Below, piece by piece: positions 10,375 to 21,731 of a stretch of DNA of 64,000 nt. The first letter of the stretch is position 1. Each line of letters starts with the position of its first letter. The translations under genes were made by a program, and so were the position numbers. The DNA is from Craspedostauros australis (lineage: Eukaryota > Bacillariophyta > Bacillariophyceae > Mastogloiales > Achnanthaceae). The notes beneath the pieces were generated by a model, which was given only the letters and a program-made list of their open reading frames with translations, had not been told where the DNA came from and did no database searches. The stretch lies in NCBI GenBank assembly GCA_026770025.1, contig JAMXDE010000024.1, positions 806,001 to 870,000 on the forward strand, written 5' to 3'.

Positions 10375-12957
10375 ATGACCATTCCTGCGGATGAGGAGGG
10401 GGTCCCTGTCAGCGCGGAGACAGCTCCACCAGCACCACCAGCAACTGACAAGGAGGCGGATGGTGCAACCCCAACACCCGTGAAGAAGAAGAAAAAGAAG
10501 AAGAAGTCTGTGACCAACGAGGATGGAACGCCCGTGGTCAAGAAGAAGAAGAAGAAGAAAAAGGTTGTCGCTGCGGATGGTGCTGCGGACGGTGCTGCGA
10601 CTGGTGGAGAAGGCGAAGGTGACAGCAACGGCGATGTGGCGAATGCAGACGGCGCCACGCCTCCGGTCAAGAAGAAAAAGAAGAAGTTCAAGAAGCCCAA
10701 ATCGGCCAAGAACATCAGCGCGAGGGCCTCCACCATGTCCGAGGAGTCGGAGATCGACACGGATGAAGACGCGGACCTGCTGCCCGGTGATGCGGGTGCC
10801 AACGAGCCGAAGAAGACCCCCACCAAGTCCAAGTCGAAGAGGTTCAAGAAGAAGCCGGCGGTGGACGGCGATCTGGGCACCCCGGATCATCCGCAAGGAC
10901 AAACGCCGCCATCGTCCAATCCCATGTCATCGCAGCGTTTGCAACCCAACACGTACCACGGACCCAACGCCCCGCGCCATTCCCCGCCGCCGCCTCCGGG
11001 AACGAGACGGATGTCCAACAAGTCATCGCGATTCTCCACCTCCGACAACGGCAGCTCTCACCGTCGACCCGTCAGCCTCATGAACATGGCCGGCGGCGGC
11101 GGCAACAGCAGCCGTCATGGCAGAACTGTGGGAGGGCCCATCAATTCGCAGCAGCCACCACCGCAAGATCAGCAACCGCAGTCGATGCGCATGATGGGTG
11201 GCCGCGCTCCGATGATGGGCCGTGGCGGCCGCGGTCGCATGGGTCCCGGTGGCAGAGGACGCGGTCGTTCCGGTGCGCAGAGCATGATGAATATGAACTA
11301 CAACTACAATCAGCCGCCGAACGGGAATCCGAACCTCCCGGATCAGCCACCATATCCCAAACGACCCGCCTCCATCCTGCGCAGCTCCTCTCACGCGCGC
11401 CCGTCGATGAGACAGATGCCCGGCGAGGCCGAAGGGGGCAGGGGATCGCCCACCGCCATGGTCAATCCCGATGGCAGCATCACCACCGGCAACGCTCCCA
11501 CCAGAATGGGTGCCAACAACGGATCCTTGCACGGCGCCAGCGGTCATCACCCCATCGCCGGCACTGGCGCCAGCACGCGCTACATGAGCCAGTCGATCCG
11601 GCCCAAGAAGAACAAGGACCCGCCGCGCCCCGGACTCATGGCCGGCCTGTCGGGACTGGACATGTCCAGCCATCACGTGCGCAGCTCGCCGGAAGGTGCC
11701 CGCATCCTGGACATGAGCAACCACTCCCTCGAAAACAACTCCAACCACAGACGCTCGCTCATGATGGCCAACAACTCCAACCCGTCCAACCGATCCATGC
11801 GTTCCATGATGTCCCTCGACCTCGGGTTCGACAACGACCCCAGCTGGAAGCAGTTCCTGCGATACATCCGCCTGCTGCCACCGCACCGCGAGGAGAAGCC
11901 CCTCAAACGCCGCGTGCGCATCATGACCTGGCTGGCGTTGCTGTGCGATCTCACCGCCGCCATCGTCTCCGTCACGACCTACAACGAGGTCACCACGTGC
12001 TGCGGCGTGCCGGTGCTCAACATCGCCGCAGAGAACGTCGACTGGGATGTCGCCATCCGCGTCTCCACCTACGTCTACATCTGCTTCATCTTTCTGGAAA
12101 TCGTGCCCGTCGTGCGGGAAGGCTTCCCCTTCAACTTGCTCAATCCTCTCATCGGCTTCCTCATCACCTTCGCCGTGTTCTTCGATGACGGCATCCTGGA
12201 GGCCGCGGTCATGTGGATCATCGAGGCGACGGCCGTGGCGCTGGAGTTCCTCACCTACCGTTGCCACATCCAGCAGTACAAGAACCGCAAGGCGCGCATG
12301 AAGGCCGTGGAGCTGGACCTCGAGCCATTCCGCGAACGCCGGCGAAAGAAGCGCGAGCAGTCGCGCAAGAACCTGCGCCGGTCGCAGAAGATGCTCAACG
12401 GCGAGCCCCTCAGCAGCAGCGACGAGGAGAGCAGCGACAGCAGCGACGATGACAGCGCCACGTCCGATGACGAATTCGCCACGATCAACGACGCCGAGTC
12501 CGGATCCAGCCGACGCGCCGCCTTCAAGCGCAAGCTCAGCAAGGGCGAGCTGAGCGCGCTGTCCGCGTCGTCTTCCATCCACGAGGGCAACTTCCGCGAC
12601 GAGGACGCCTCCGGCTCCGACAAGGACCTGACGCAGGTGCGCGAATTGACGTTGCTGCGCGAACGGCGCATCCTGCGACAGCGGCAGGGCGAGGACACGA
12701 AGACCCTGCGGTACCATTTCGTGGGCGTGTGCATGAACGTGGGATTGTGCGTCATGACGTTCCTGCTGATCGTGTTCATCGCGCGGTCGGGCGGATTGTG
12801 CGTGCGCGGCAACCAGCCGCCCAACATCTTCGCCACGGATCAGCTTGGGTCCGATCGTTGCTTCGAGTGCAAGGACGATCCCATGAACTGTGACGAGACG
12901 TGCCACGACGATCCGACGCTCGACAACCAGTGCTACTATCCGTACACGCTGACGTGA
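10375..12957 (+). CDS. Lys-rich/RGG-rich multi-pass membrane protein
   Basis: 860 residues from ATG 10375 (gccaagATG context). The frame extends 13 codons 5' only to a TTG. The N-terminal ~510 residues are disordered. They contain three poly-Lys blocks each preceded by Pro-Val, an RGG-like GRGGRGRMGPGGRGRGRSG stretch, and many Met/Asn/Ser. From about residue 515 come four hydrophobic segments (roughly 515-535, 564-580, 587-603, 606-626). A long basic then acidic/Ser-rich cytosolic linker follows, then a fifth segment (about 781-803) and a short Cys-rich tail. I do not recognise the family. The fold suggests a membrane protein with a long cytosolic, nucleic-acid- or phosphoinositide-binding arm; that role is inference. 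An antisense frame of 691 codons (11023-13098) is a GC-driven shadow. Confidence 0.85.
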   Translation: MTIPADEEGVPVSAETAPPAPPATDKEADGATPTPVKKKKKKKKSVTNEDGTPVVKKKKKKKKVVAADGAADGAATGGEGEGDSNGDVANADGATPPVKKKKKKFKKPKSAKNISARASTMSEESEIDTDEDADLLPGDAGANEPKKTPTKSKSKRFKKKPAVDGDLGTPDHPQGQTPPSSNPMSSQRLQPNTYHGPNAPRHSPPPPPGTRRMSNKSSRFSTSDNGSSHRRPVSLMNMAGGGGNSSRHGRTVGGPINSQQPPPQDQQPQSMRMMGGRAPMMGRGGRGRMGPGGRGRGRSGAQSMMNMNYNYNQPPNGNPNLPDQPPYPKRPASILRSSSHARPSMRQMPGEAEGGRGSPTAMVNPDGSITTGNAPTRMGANNGSLHGASGHHPIAGTGASTRYMSQSIRPKKNKDPPRPGLMAGLSGLDMSSHHVRSSPEGARILDMSNHSLENNSNHRRSLMMANNSNPSNRSMRSMMSLDLGFDNDPSWKQFLRYIRLLPPHREEKPLKRRVRIMTWLALLCDLTAAIVSVTTYNEVTTCCGVPVLNIAAENVDWDVAIRVSTYVYICFIFLEIVPVVREGFPFNLLNPLIGFLITFAVFFDDGILEAAVMWIIEATAVALEFLTYRCHIQQYKNRKARMKAVELDLEPFRERRRKKREQSRKNLRRSQKMLNGEPLSSSDEESSDSSDDDSATSDDEFATINDAESGSSRRAAFKRKLSKGELSALSASSSIHEGNFRDEDASGSDKDLTQVRELTLLRERRILRQRQGEDTKTLRYHFVGVCMNVGLCVMTFLLIVFIARSGGLCVRGNQPPNIFATDQLGSDRCFECKDDPMNCDETCHDDPTLDNQCYYPYTLT

Positions 12958-14674
12958 GGTACGGCTATATGGCTCGTATGATGATGCTGGCAGAAGTACG
13001 AATGCGTATTCTGGAATCGGCTTGACGCAAAGCGATTGGATGGATGGATCCTTTCTTGCCCTGTGCATGCTGTGTTTGGGCCACGATTCCGCCAGCACTC
13101 CACGTCATGCATACTGCATCCTCGTGCACACCGGTATTCGCATCTCGCACTCCACACTGTACTGGCAGTTCATCTCCAACAGGAGGTACACGCAATCCAC
13201 AGTCCGGGTACTTCCACGCATACATACACGCATACTCTATTCTACATACGTGCGACGGCGATACGAATGCATACATGGGCGCGTTGCATCCTGACAGCAG
13301 GATGGCAATAGAGCAGTAGGCATGATATTTAGAGGGACACATCCCAAACACTCACACACACATACTGATGCAGACTGGAGCAGCACGCACAACACGAATG
13401 AGCAAGATGCAATGCAATGCAATGCAATCATGTATGGTATCATCCTCTTTGACTGACCAAGATTGGTCCAACCTGGTTCGTTGCTTGGTTCGTTGCTTGC
13501 GGACCTGATGGTGTTGCACATGGACTTCTAGATAAGACGAGATTAGACTACGATTCAATCGAATCCCACATGACTGAAACTGAGTCCAGCGAACGTGGAC
13601 CGAACAGCGACATTCGTTGGCGACACAGTGAGTGTGTGATTTTGATTAACGATCTGCGATAACTGCGACGTCGCGGACATGTCGCGATATGAACCAGCGA
13701 GCATGTGTATGACCCGGGGTCCTCTATGTAACCGTATCTACTTAGGCGGCGTGAAGTAGCGGTGGTAAATCACGCAGTGGATGCATGTCTGGTTCGCAGC
13801 TGTCTTTCTTGTGGAGGGTGCGAGTATAGCTGAGCGCACTACTACCTACAACAGTTGTGTTTGCAGGTTCCGTTGGGAGGGTGCTTGATGATCATCATCA
13901 TCGTCATCAAAGGTATCGTCGAGGATTGGCATGAGACGGTGTCACGAAGGTGTCGCCAACCACAAGCAAGGACAGCAGCAACAGAGAGCAGCGCACGTAC
14001 AACAAAACCAAAGAGTATCAAGCTGGAACGGCAACAGCGACAAAATCGAAGGGTGGAATCAAGACTCCCATGGCGAAGTCAGATCCAACCGGCAATCATC
14101 CTCAAACAGAACAACGACAGCAACAACGACAGCCGCAACGTTTGGAGCAAGACTTGTGCCAAGCACATACTTGCATGCATACCTGCGTGGATACCTACCA
14201 GCGCGGAGTAGAGTGCATATAGTGCAACTAGCACACGCATATAGCACACACATACAGTGCATACAGACACTCAGCTATCGTGGACCGACTCAGCTATCGT
14301 GGCGGACTCCGAACAACAGTGGAGAACGGAGAAGAGTGGAGTATTGAGCCCGTCCAAACCGTCCTTCCTGAGAGCGCGGAGTGAGCGTCCACACACACAC
14401 CAAGAAACGAAGCTCAATTCCACGGGAGTCTTGGATTGCCGCGCAACGCATCACTCTGCGCTGCTTCCGACAAAGCCCAACTGTCACGTGGACGCAACCT
14501 TGGCGATCAAGTTGATTGAGCGCTGATTGAGAGGAACGGGGACAGCCACAAGCTGTTAACTGTACACTGCACATCGCAACCGGGGAACTGCCGCTGAAGT
14601 AACCGCTGAAGCCACCTTTGCCTGAGCAGACAAAGCAACATTCGCAGCGTAGCCTTCGGGGGAAGATTGGTTAC
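12958..14674. other. Intergenic region, no gene seen
   Basis: 1.7 kb between same-strand genes. No open frame has protein-like composition and no RNA gene was recognised. It includes the 5' leader of the kinase gene. Confidence 0.6.
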
Positions 14675-17291
14675 ATGCGACCGTTGGTCCCAACCTCACA
14701 TCAGCAAGCTCCCAACAACGCGTCTCTCCTTCGCAGACACAAGCAGCATCGAAGTGAGGAGGCCAGTGGAGCTGTTGCGGCTGTCGTCACACCATCGTTG
14801 CGTCCCTCGCTGCGTCATACCCATCACCATTATCAGCAGCACCAGCCTTTCGTGGTGGCGCCTCTCTCACCCAGCTCAGATCGGGAACTCCACGGCAAGC
14901 CAACCAGCAACGCCGTCAGCAACGCAATCGCATCATCGGCAGCGGAAGCGCAGGACCGGAGAATGGACTACTCCTCACACCATCATGGTAGGGGGAAGGA
15001 GTCTGTTTCTTCAACATCGGCGTCTCGGCGTCGCACATCGTCATCATCGAATCAAGCGTCCACACATGCAACCAATCATGCAACCAATCATGCCTACTTG
15101 CATGCGGCGACAGCCACCAACAGCACTACCACCACCAACAACAGCGCGGCTGCACCCACCAACCCCATCGCCGCATCTTCCTCCTCATCCTACCTCGACA
15201 GACAACCCACGACGCAGCCTCAGCATCACCGACTTTCAGCACAACAGTCATGGCCGCAGCATCAATATGCGCAACAACAACAACAACAACAGGCGCCACA
15301 ATCTGCGGCTGCATCCATGTACAACGCCTCTCATTTGCAGCCAGGAGCGTACGCCGCACCCAGCAGACAGCGCTATGATCAGAATGCATCACAACCGAAG
15401 CGACCCCAATCGGAGGAATTGCTTGGCATGGCGCGTTCCGCGGTCGATCCAATAGACTACCAACAGCGATTACTTCAGCAGCAGCAGTATCAGCAACAGT
15501 TGGCGTATCAGCAACAGCAACAATCGATGGACTTGGCCAGCGCCGCCGCACAGGCTTTGGAAGCCAACAGGCACGCCTACACCAACGGACCACCGCAGCA
15601 ACCGCTGCTGCAGCATCATCATCCCAACGCATTGAATGTCTTGCAACAATCCGAATTCCTGCAACAACCCCGCGTCGGCCGCGCATCCAACGACCGACCC
15701 CTCATCAAGCTGTCCCTGCATCTCCTCGACACCTACAAACATATCAACACGGTCTACTACCAAGAGCGTGATGCGCGCCGCGCAGCGCGACAAGGCGTCA
15801 ACAACCATGGATGGGATGACGAGAATCACGATTACATCTTGACGAATGGCGAGATCATCAGCGGGCGGTATCGTATCAAGGAACGTATCGGCAAAGGATC
15901 CTTCGGCCAGGTCGTGCGCGCCGAGGATCTCGAGACGCATCAGGATGTGGCCGTCAAGATCATCAAATCGAATCGGCCCTTCCTTATTCAAGCCAAGACG
16001 GAGATTGAGTTGCTCACGCATTTGCGGGATCAGGATCCGGAGGATAACAACAACATTGGTACGTGGTGCGCGTGTCTTTTTTCTGTTTTGTTTTGTGGTA
16101 CCGTTTTCATCGCCTCTTCCATTCTGACCATCGTTTTTTCACTCATCCACAATGCCATACAACCACACACAAAAACAACAGTCCGACTGCTGAATCACTT
16201 CATGTACCGCAACCACCAATGCCTCGTCTTCGAAATGCTCTCCATCAACCTCTACGAACTTCTCAAGAACACGCAATTTGGCGGCGTCTCCCTCAAACTC
16301 ATTCGCAAATTCGCCAAGCAGGTCCTCAAAAGCCTTCAATTCCTCGCGCGTCCCGACGTCGATATCATCCATTGCGATCTCAAGCCAGAGAACATCCTCC
16401 TGCGACATCACAAGAAGAGCGGCGTCAAGGTCATCGATTTCGGATCGTCGTGCAGGTCCAAGAAGCGCATGTACTCCTACATCCAGAGCCGTTTCTACCG
16501 CAGTCCAGAGGTCATCCTCGGTCTGCCCTACGCCGTCTCCATAGACATGTGGAGCTTGGGATGCATCCTGGCCGAGATGCACACGGGTGAACCGTTGTTC
16601 TCGGGATCGGATCAGTTCGATCAGATGCAAAAGATTGTCAAGGTGAGTGGCAGCAATGTTTGTTTGTTTGCGTTGGTTCAGTTTGATTCTATGTGCCATA
16701 CGGAGATGGTCCATGACAGCTCCGTTGCTCTGCAGTTCGACTATGATCTTCTCACTTTCTGACACGATCATCCATGTAATACAATGCAAACCTCCCTTCC
16801 TGCTCGGACAGATTCTTGGCATGATCCCTTCGAACATGTTGGAAAGATCCAGCGATCAGCACCGCCTCCAATTCTTTGAGAAGCGCCGCTCACCATCTGG
16901 ACGGGAATTCTGGAGCGTGAAGCAGACCAAAACACCGAATCCACCATCGGAGGCGGCCACCACCGCAGCAACGTCGGGCAAAAAGCAAGCATCGTCCAAC
17001 GCCGAAGCGACGGAGGTCTGTATTCCCAGCACGTCGCCCATCGACAGCCTTCGAGCGGTCATCACGGCGGAGAATCATCGCAAGAAGAAGATACCGACGA
17101 CCGAAACGGGCAACACGCCCGAGAATTATGAGATGTTCGTGGATCTCATCCATCGCATGCTGACGTACAATCCAAAGCAGCGCATCCGTCCCGAGGAGGC
17201 ACTGATGCATCCCTTCATCGAATCCAGCGACATGTCGGCGCAGCGTCAACAGCAACAATACTATCAAGGCACCTACAGCCAAAGGCGATGA
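14675..17291 (+). CDS. DYRK-family dual-specificity protein kinase, 3 exons
   Basis: Exons 14675-16058, 16182-16642 and 16812-17291 give 774 residues. The ATG at 14675 ([10 protein letters not shown]) is chosen because the frame extends upstream only to a TTG. The N-terminal 350 residues are His/Gln/Ser-rich. A DYRK-homology-like segment ([12 protein letters not shown]) precedes the kinase domain. Visible features are GKGSFG (about 405), Lys in AVKIIK (428), HCDLKPEN (about 524-531, with the HCD form typical of DYRKs), DFG (about 547) and activation loop [13 protein letters not shown], whose YxY holds the Tyr that DYRKs autophosphorylate. This class phosphorylates Ser/Thr, often before Pro, in growth and cell-cycle control. 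Intron 1 (123 bp) is in frame and stop-free. Intron 2 is 169 bp with GTGAGT/CAG ends. Function of this copy is inferred from the family. Confidence 0.92.
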
Positions 17292-19572
17292 TGGGAGGAC
17301 ATCACAGTTAATAAACGCATCCTAACATTCACGCCCCCCAACTTCCGCATGCGACAGCACCGCGCACGATCGAAGATACGATAACACGGAGCTGTACCGC
17401 TGACTTTGGAAGTCAGTGGGAGCAGCTCCTAAACCTTAAGCTAGCCAGCCATCAATCTCATAAGGATGAAACACAGCGCGGGATGGATGGAGTCGTAGCT
17501 CGCAGAGTGAACAATAGTCCTCCACTCCAGCTCGCTCTTCCATTCATAGCGTACGAGTTGCTCTCCTCTGTTCTCCTCCTTCCGATTCTTCGCCCATTCG
17601 ATGTGTTGGAACACTGGTTTCGCCATTGTGGCAAGAGAGGACACTCTTGTGACACATGTCCGTTGAGTTTCTGTGCTTTGGTGTGCAATCATTATTATGT
17701 TTGTATTCATTTACCACCGATTCTAATAACTCCGAATGTTAACGTCTAAATAACGTCCTATGATATTGTATTCGTTGAGCCAAAATCACTCCTCGAGTCC
17801 CGAAATGAATTCGTGAATTGTCGAATTTATAGCTTCTTCTCCTAACATAGATCTGTGATAGGCTAGAATTTAGAAGGTGTCAACAGCCGCGTCCAGCGTG
17901 ATCCGTTTGTCCTTCACGGATGATCATCCAAGTTGTCTCACTCCACTTCACCAGAGTTCACTTCGCTCTTGTTGACCATCTCTTTTGCTTGATTTCTGTC
18001 ATCGTCCATCGCACAATCTCAAGGTGGCAGGAATGTTGCTGGCTTGAGTTCCAGCTGCCGAATGTCGACAGACACAAGCTCCTTCTGGCCTCTCCGAGGT
18101 CAATCGTCACCTGTGGCAACCAACAGGACAGTTGATAGGAATTGCGGAGGAGGAGGCGCGCGCTTCTCCTCACTTTCTGTGTCGGCTTCTCGATGCGATG
18201 CACGATCCGGCTTCGCCGTTCTGCGTTGGCTGGAATCCGCCGCGGAGGCGAGAGGCGGCGACAAAGATGTGGTGGGTGGAAGGCGATGGCAACAGCGTCA
18301 AGAAGGGTGGAAGGCGTCCTTCGCATTTCCACGATCACGGAGTGTCCAGACAACCTCAAGAGGTGATGTCTGGGCAGCTCGCACAACGTGATCGGCCAGT
18401 GATGTGATCAGATCGATCGCGTGTTTTTTGGCACGTTTGAGTACGTTATCCACATGCCCGGAAAAGTGGGCGAAAGCAGCCGAGTGTGTGAAGAATTGCG
18501 TGCAGTGTTGTCTTGCAACACCGCTTGCGGTCGCTTCAGGTTGTGGAATCAAGGATCGGAGGTTCCTATTGTTGACATTTTTTCAATCACGGAAGTAATT
18601 GTCCTTCTTTGATGTCGGTAACGGCTGGGCAAGTGTCAGCTCCTTGTCCACGCAGGGTTATGCAGAACGGGCGGAATCATCCGCTATGCATCGCCCACAC
18701 ATCACGGTGGCTCCCGAAGAGCGAGGAAGAAGCCACAATGGACAGCGTTCTGCGTGAATGCATGGATAACACAGCAACAGGCCCGACGTGTGCAATTGAT
18801 GCGGATGCTTTGACTTCTTCTGTTCTATCCGCGGCACTGTCATGCTGACGCACTCCATGCATTGCAAGTACGGCCTGCGACCTATTCTACGTACGGACTT
18901 CATGCCATTCGGGAATGTCAGCCCCTTAACGGGAGATTCGTTTCGAGTGAATCCAGGATTGCGCCGGCATGGTGGGGCTTTTGGTTCATCCACGAGCGCT
19001 CACATTTTCCCAGTTTGTGAGCAGGATCCACGGAGATCAAGCCAGCGACTCACGTGCAACAAAGGCATGTGATTGTGCGAACACGGTGTTCCTCTCAGAC
19101 TCTTGGACCTCTTGTCCTGTACCAGGCAGCGCCTCTCCAACTGTACGTACCACAAACCACAACTGTGGCTGTCGCAGCGCTGGGAAACGACAGAAACGCG
19201 AATTAAAAACAGGGACATGCGATCACCTCTGTGGTCTTGCCAGAGCCGTCGTCTCTGATACAGAAAAACCAGCTCCATCGCACCTACTCTGCTACTCCAT
19301 AAAACTCAAGCAAGCACAGCGTACTCGGCCTCTTTTTCACGTGCACCTAGTGCTGTATCAAGAGCGAGTCGGATGTGGCATTGCAACGAGATATGCGATT
19401 GTTCCGAAGTGCACACAAAAGCAAACCCAGCAATCCGCCAAGCAACATCATCATCAGACCAACGCATTTATCCTCATCGATCCATCTACCTATCCATCCA
19501 CCCATCCATCCAATCCCATAGCATCCCATAGCATCCCATCCGGACTGCTTGTAGCACAGCACTGCGCACATC
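17292..19572. other. Intergenic region, no gene seen
   Basis: 2.3 kb with only short or unlikely open frames. The end near 19490-19555 has CCATC/CATCCCATAG tandem motifs just before the next gene. Confidence 0.5.
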
Positions 19573-20931
19573 ATGCGTTATTTCAAGCCCAGCATCGGCG
19601 GTGCTTTCACGGTCAGTAACAAGCGTAGTGTATGCAACTGCAACGCCAGCACCAGCACCAGCACCAGCACCAACCATAAAACGAGGCAACAAGCAAAACC
19701 GAAAGCAGTCGGAGCCAGAATGATGTTTGCAGTCTCCAAGCTCGCAGGCGGACACGCCAAACCATGCAACAAACAATCGCAAGACGAGCCCACCAAGAAC
19801 TTCTCCAAGAGGAGTTCAAAAGGCAGCTCCAAGGGCGGCTCTAGGCGACAGGCCAGGAGACAGTCGAGAAAGGACTCCAGTCAAGTGCGTCGGAATGAAC
19901 TATACAATCAAACAAGCTCCGAAGCGAAGCCGTCGATATCGAAGGGAGTGCAATCTCGCAACGAAAAAGTGAAGAGCTTGAGCAAGGCCTCGAAACACGG
20001 AACAGCAGAGCAGCCGCTGCATAAGAAGCTATCGTCGCTCACATCATCAACGCCAACATCGCCATCGGCATCGACATCGGCATCGACATCGGCATCGACC
20101 GCATCCTTGGGACCCGCCCACTCTCGCACACAAGCTTCGGCAAGTACCACGCAACTCCGTCGCAGACGGCCATCCTTCTGCAGACAATCATCGGCGAGAT
20201 CTCTCTCGCGGGACGATGCCTCGTTAGGATCTCCGAAGCCTGCCAGGCGTGTGCTATCATGCACACCAAGAGCGTCGTTGACTGCAGTGGCCAGGACCCC
20301 ATCCACAGTCTCCGAATCATCTACTTCGACCTCCGCTACTGTGTCATCGTCGTGCTCATATGCCTCGTCTCTGTGCAGTGGCTCACCAAAGCCCGTGGAG
20401 AAGAAGGTGCGATTCTCATCGGTGGTGATCTACGAGCACCCCATGATCGCCGGTGTCGAGCCTGTCTCAAGCGGTGCGCCTGTCACGCTGGGTTGGAAGC
20501 CTGTCAACATCACGCGCACCACCCTTGCGAAGATCAAGGTCCGCCAACTGCGAGAGAAGTTCCAGCGCATGAAGGAATCCGCGGATTCTGCATCGAGCTC
20601 ATCGATCCTCTCGGCCACGCGCTGCGAAGGTGATGGATTGGTGCGCCTCTCATCGAAGAGACGGTACGAAATCCTGCTGAACGCCGGTGTTGCCCACGAA
20701 GAGATCGCCCAGGCCAGCCGCGTCGCACGCATGTGCAGGCAAGAACGGCTCGAGACGAAGCTCAAGCTGCAGATGCATCAGCTCCGTAGCCACTTGAATC
20801 GGCTTCAGCTGAGGCTCGATGACTCCGCATTCCACGATCTTCCGACATCGTCGCCGACCGAATTCGCAGCCTTCGGTTCGAAGCTGGTCGCAGCCGAAGA
20901 ATCTGCAAGTCGATCTCAATCCAAATCATGA
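19573..20931 (+). CDS. Basic Ser/Lys-rich protein with VRF...EHP motif
   Basis: 452 residues, single exon, from ATG 19573 (MRYFKPSIGG). Residues 1-270 are Ser/Lys/Arg/Thr-rich and disordered, with SAST tandem repeats encoded by GGCATCGACATC-like units. Residues about 278-315 carry a motif of the type KKVRFSSVVIYEHPMIAG, followed by SSGAPVTLGW. From memory, diatom genomes encode many small proteins with a VRF..V..EHP..LGDNP..SSG.P motif of unknown role, and this looks like one. A basic helical region with R/Q heptads follows (about 325-420). Nuclear location is plausible from the charge; no function can be given. Confidence 0.8.
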   Translation: MRYFKPSIGGAFTVSNKRSVCNCNASTSTSTSTNHKTRQQAKPKAVGARMMFAVSKLAGGHAKPCNKQSQDEPTKNFSKRSSKGSSKGGSRRQARRQSRKDSSQVRRNELYNQTSSEAKPSISKGVQSRNEKVKSLSKASKHGTAEQPLHKKLSSLTSSTPTSPSASTSASTSASTASLGPAHSRTQASASTTQLRRRRPSFCRQSSARSLSRDDASLGSPKPARRVLSCTPRASLTAVARTPSTVSESSTSTSATVSSSCSYASSLCSGSPKPVEKKVRFSSVVIYEHPMIAGVEPVSSGAPVTLGWKPVNITRTTLAKIKVRQLREKFQRMKESADSASSSSILSATRCEGDGLVRLSSKRRYEILLNAGVAHEEIAQASRVARMCRQERLETKLKLQMHQLRSHLNRLQLRLDDSAFHDLPTSSPTEFAAFGSKLVAAEESASRSQSKS

Positions 20932-21731
20932 TCGCACTCTTCGCGTCGCCTCGGGAGAGGAGAGAGCATCCATGGAAACGCGTACTCTGCGCTTCTCGTA
21001 CCTTGAAGTTGAACGTACCCACCAATGCCACGAACACAAGAGATCAATACCATACCCGTGCGTAATCAAAGCAAACATGAAAGAAAGAACGGACATCACT
21101 CGATGCATAGGTCGTATCTACCTACCACCACGAATCTGCACAAATCCTGCGAGGATTCGTATGCGTAATACGTACGTACTCTATCACACAACGCCCATCC
21201 GCAAAAACCAGCAAGTCCCAGACAGTTACGACTTGTTGGTAGGATGATGTATGGCGTCGACCACAATCGCTGAGTGGTTGCATACTGGTGTGTTTCGGAG
21301 TGGATGGTCGCTGCTCGAAGCTCGACGATCAACACCCCGCATCTCGCCGACAGGATCCTCTCTTTCAGAAAAGCCCAGAAACGCCAATCATATCACTTCA
21401 AAACGTTAACAGCATCGGTATGTGTAATACTCTTCCTCACAACTCACTCGAGACATACTTTTGACGAAGCGTCGGCCACGAGCGCACCGAATGGACTGCT
21501 CGCTTGCCTTCACTGCACGTGGGTCCGGGTCTGCGTCTGCCGATGAGGTTCATCGAGCTTCCAGAGTTCGCCATCAAATCATGTTGCACCATCTTGACAT
21601 GTATCAACGTATGGTGCGAATAAAGCACACTAATTTGCATTTGGTATTCCTCGATCGCGTCGCTTCATTCCTCGCATTCTACCTTTGTCTTGGCGCCTCC
21701 TCGACAGGTCGAAGCGAGACGTCGAACAAGC
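20932..21731. other. Convergent intergenic region
   Basis: 0.8 kb between the stop codons of two converging genes, so presumably 3' UTRs and terminators. No gene seen. Confidence 0.6.

Noticed and set aside
11023..13098. 691-codon minus-strand frame over the membrane protein gene
   Set aside because: His/Val/Leu-rich shadow; the plus strand has clear membrane segments and Lys blocks.
14618..14674. 57-nt 5' extension of the kinase frame
   Set aside because: Begins at TTG. The first ATG is at 14675.
17958..18386. 142-codon minus-strand frame in the 17.3-19.6 kb gap
   Set aside because: Overlaps several other open frames, Arg/Pro/Ser-rich, no domain.
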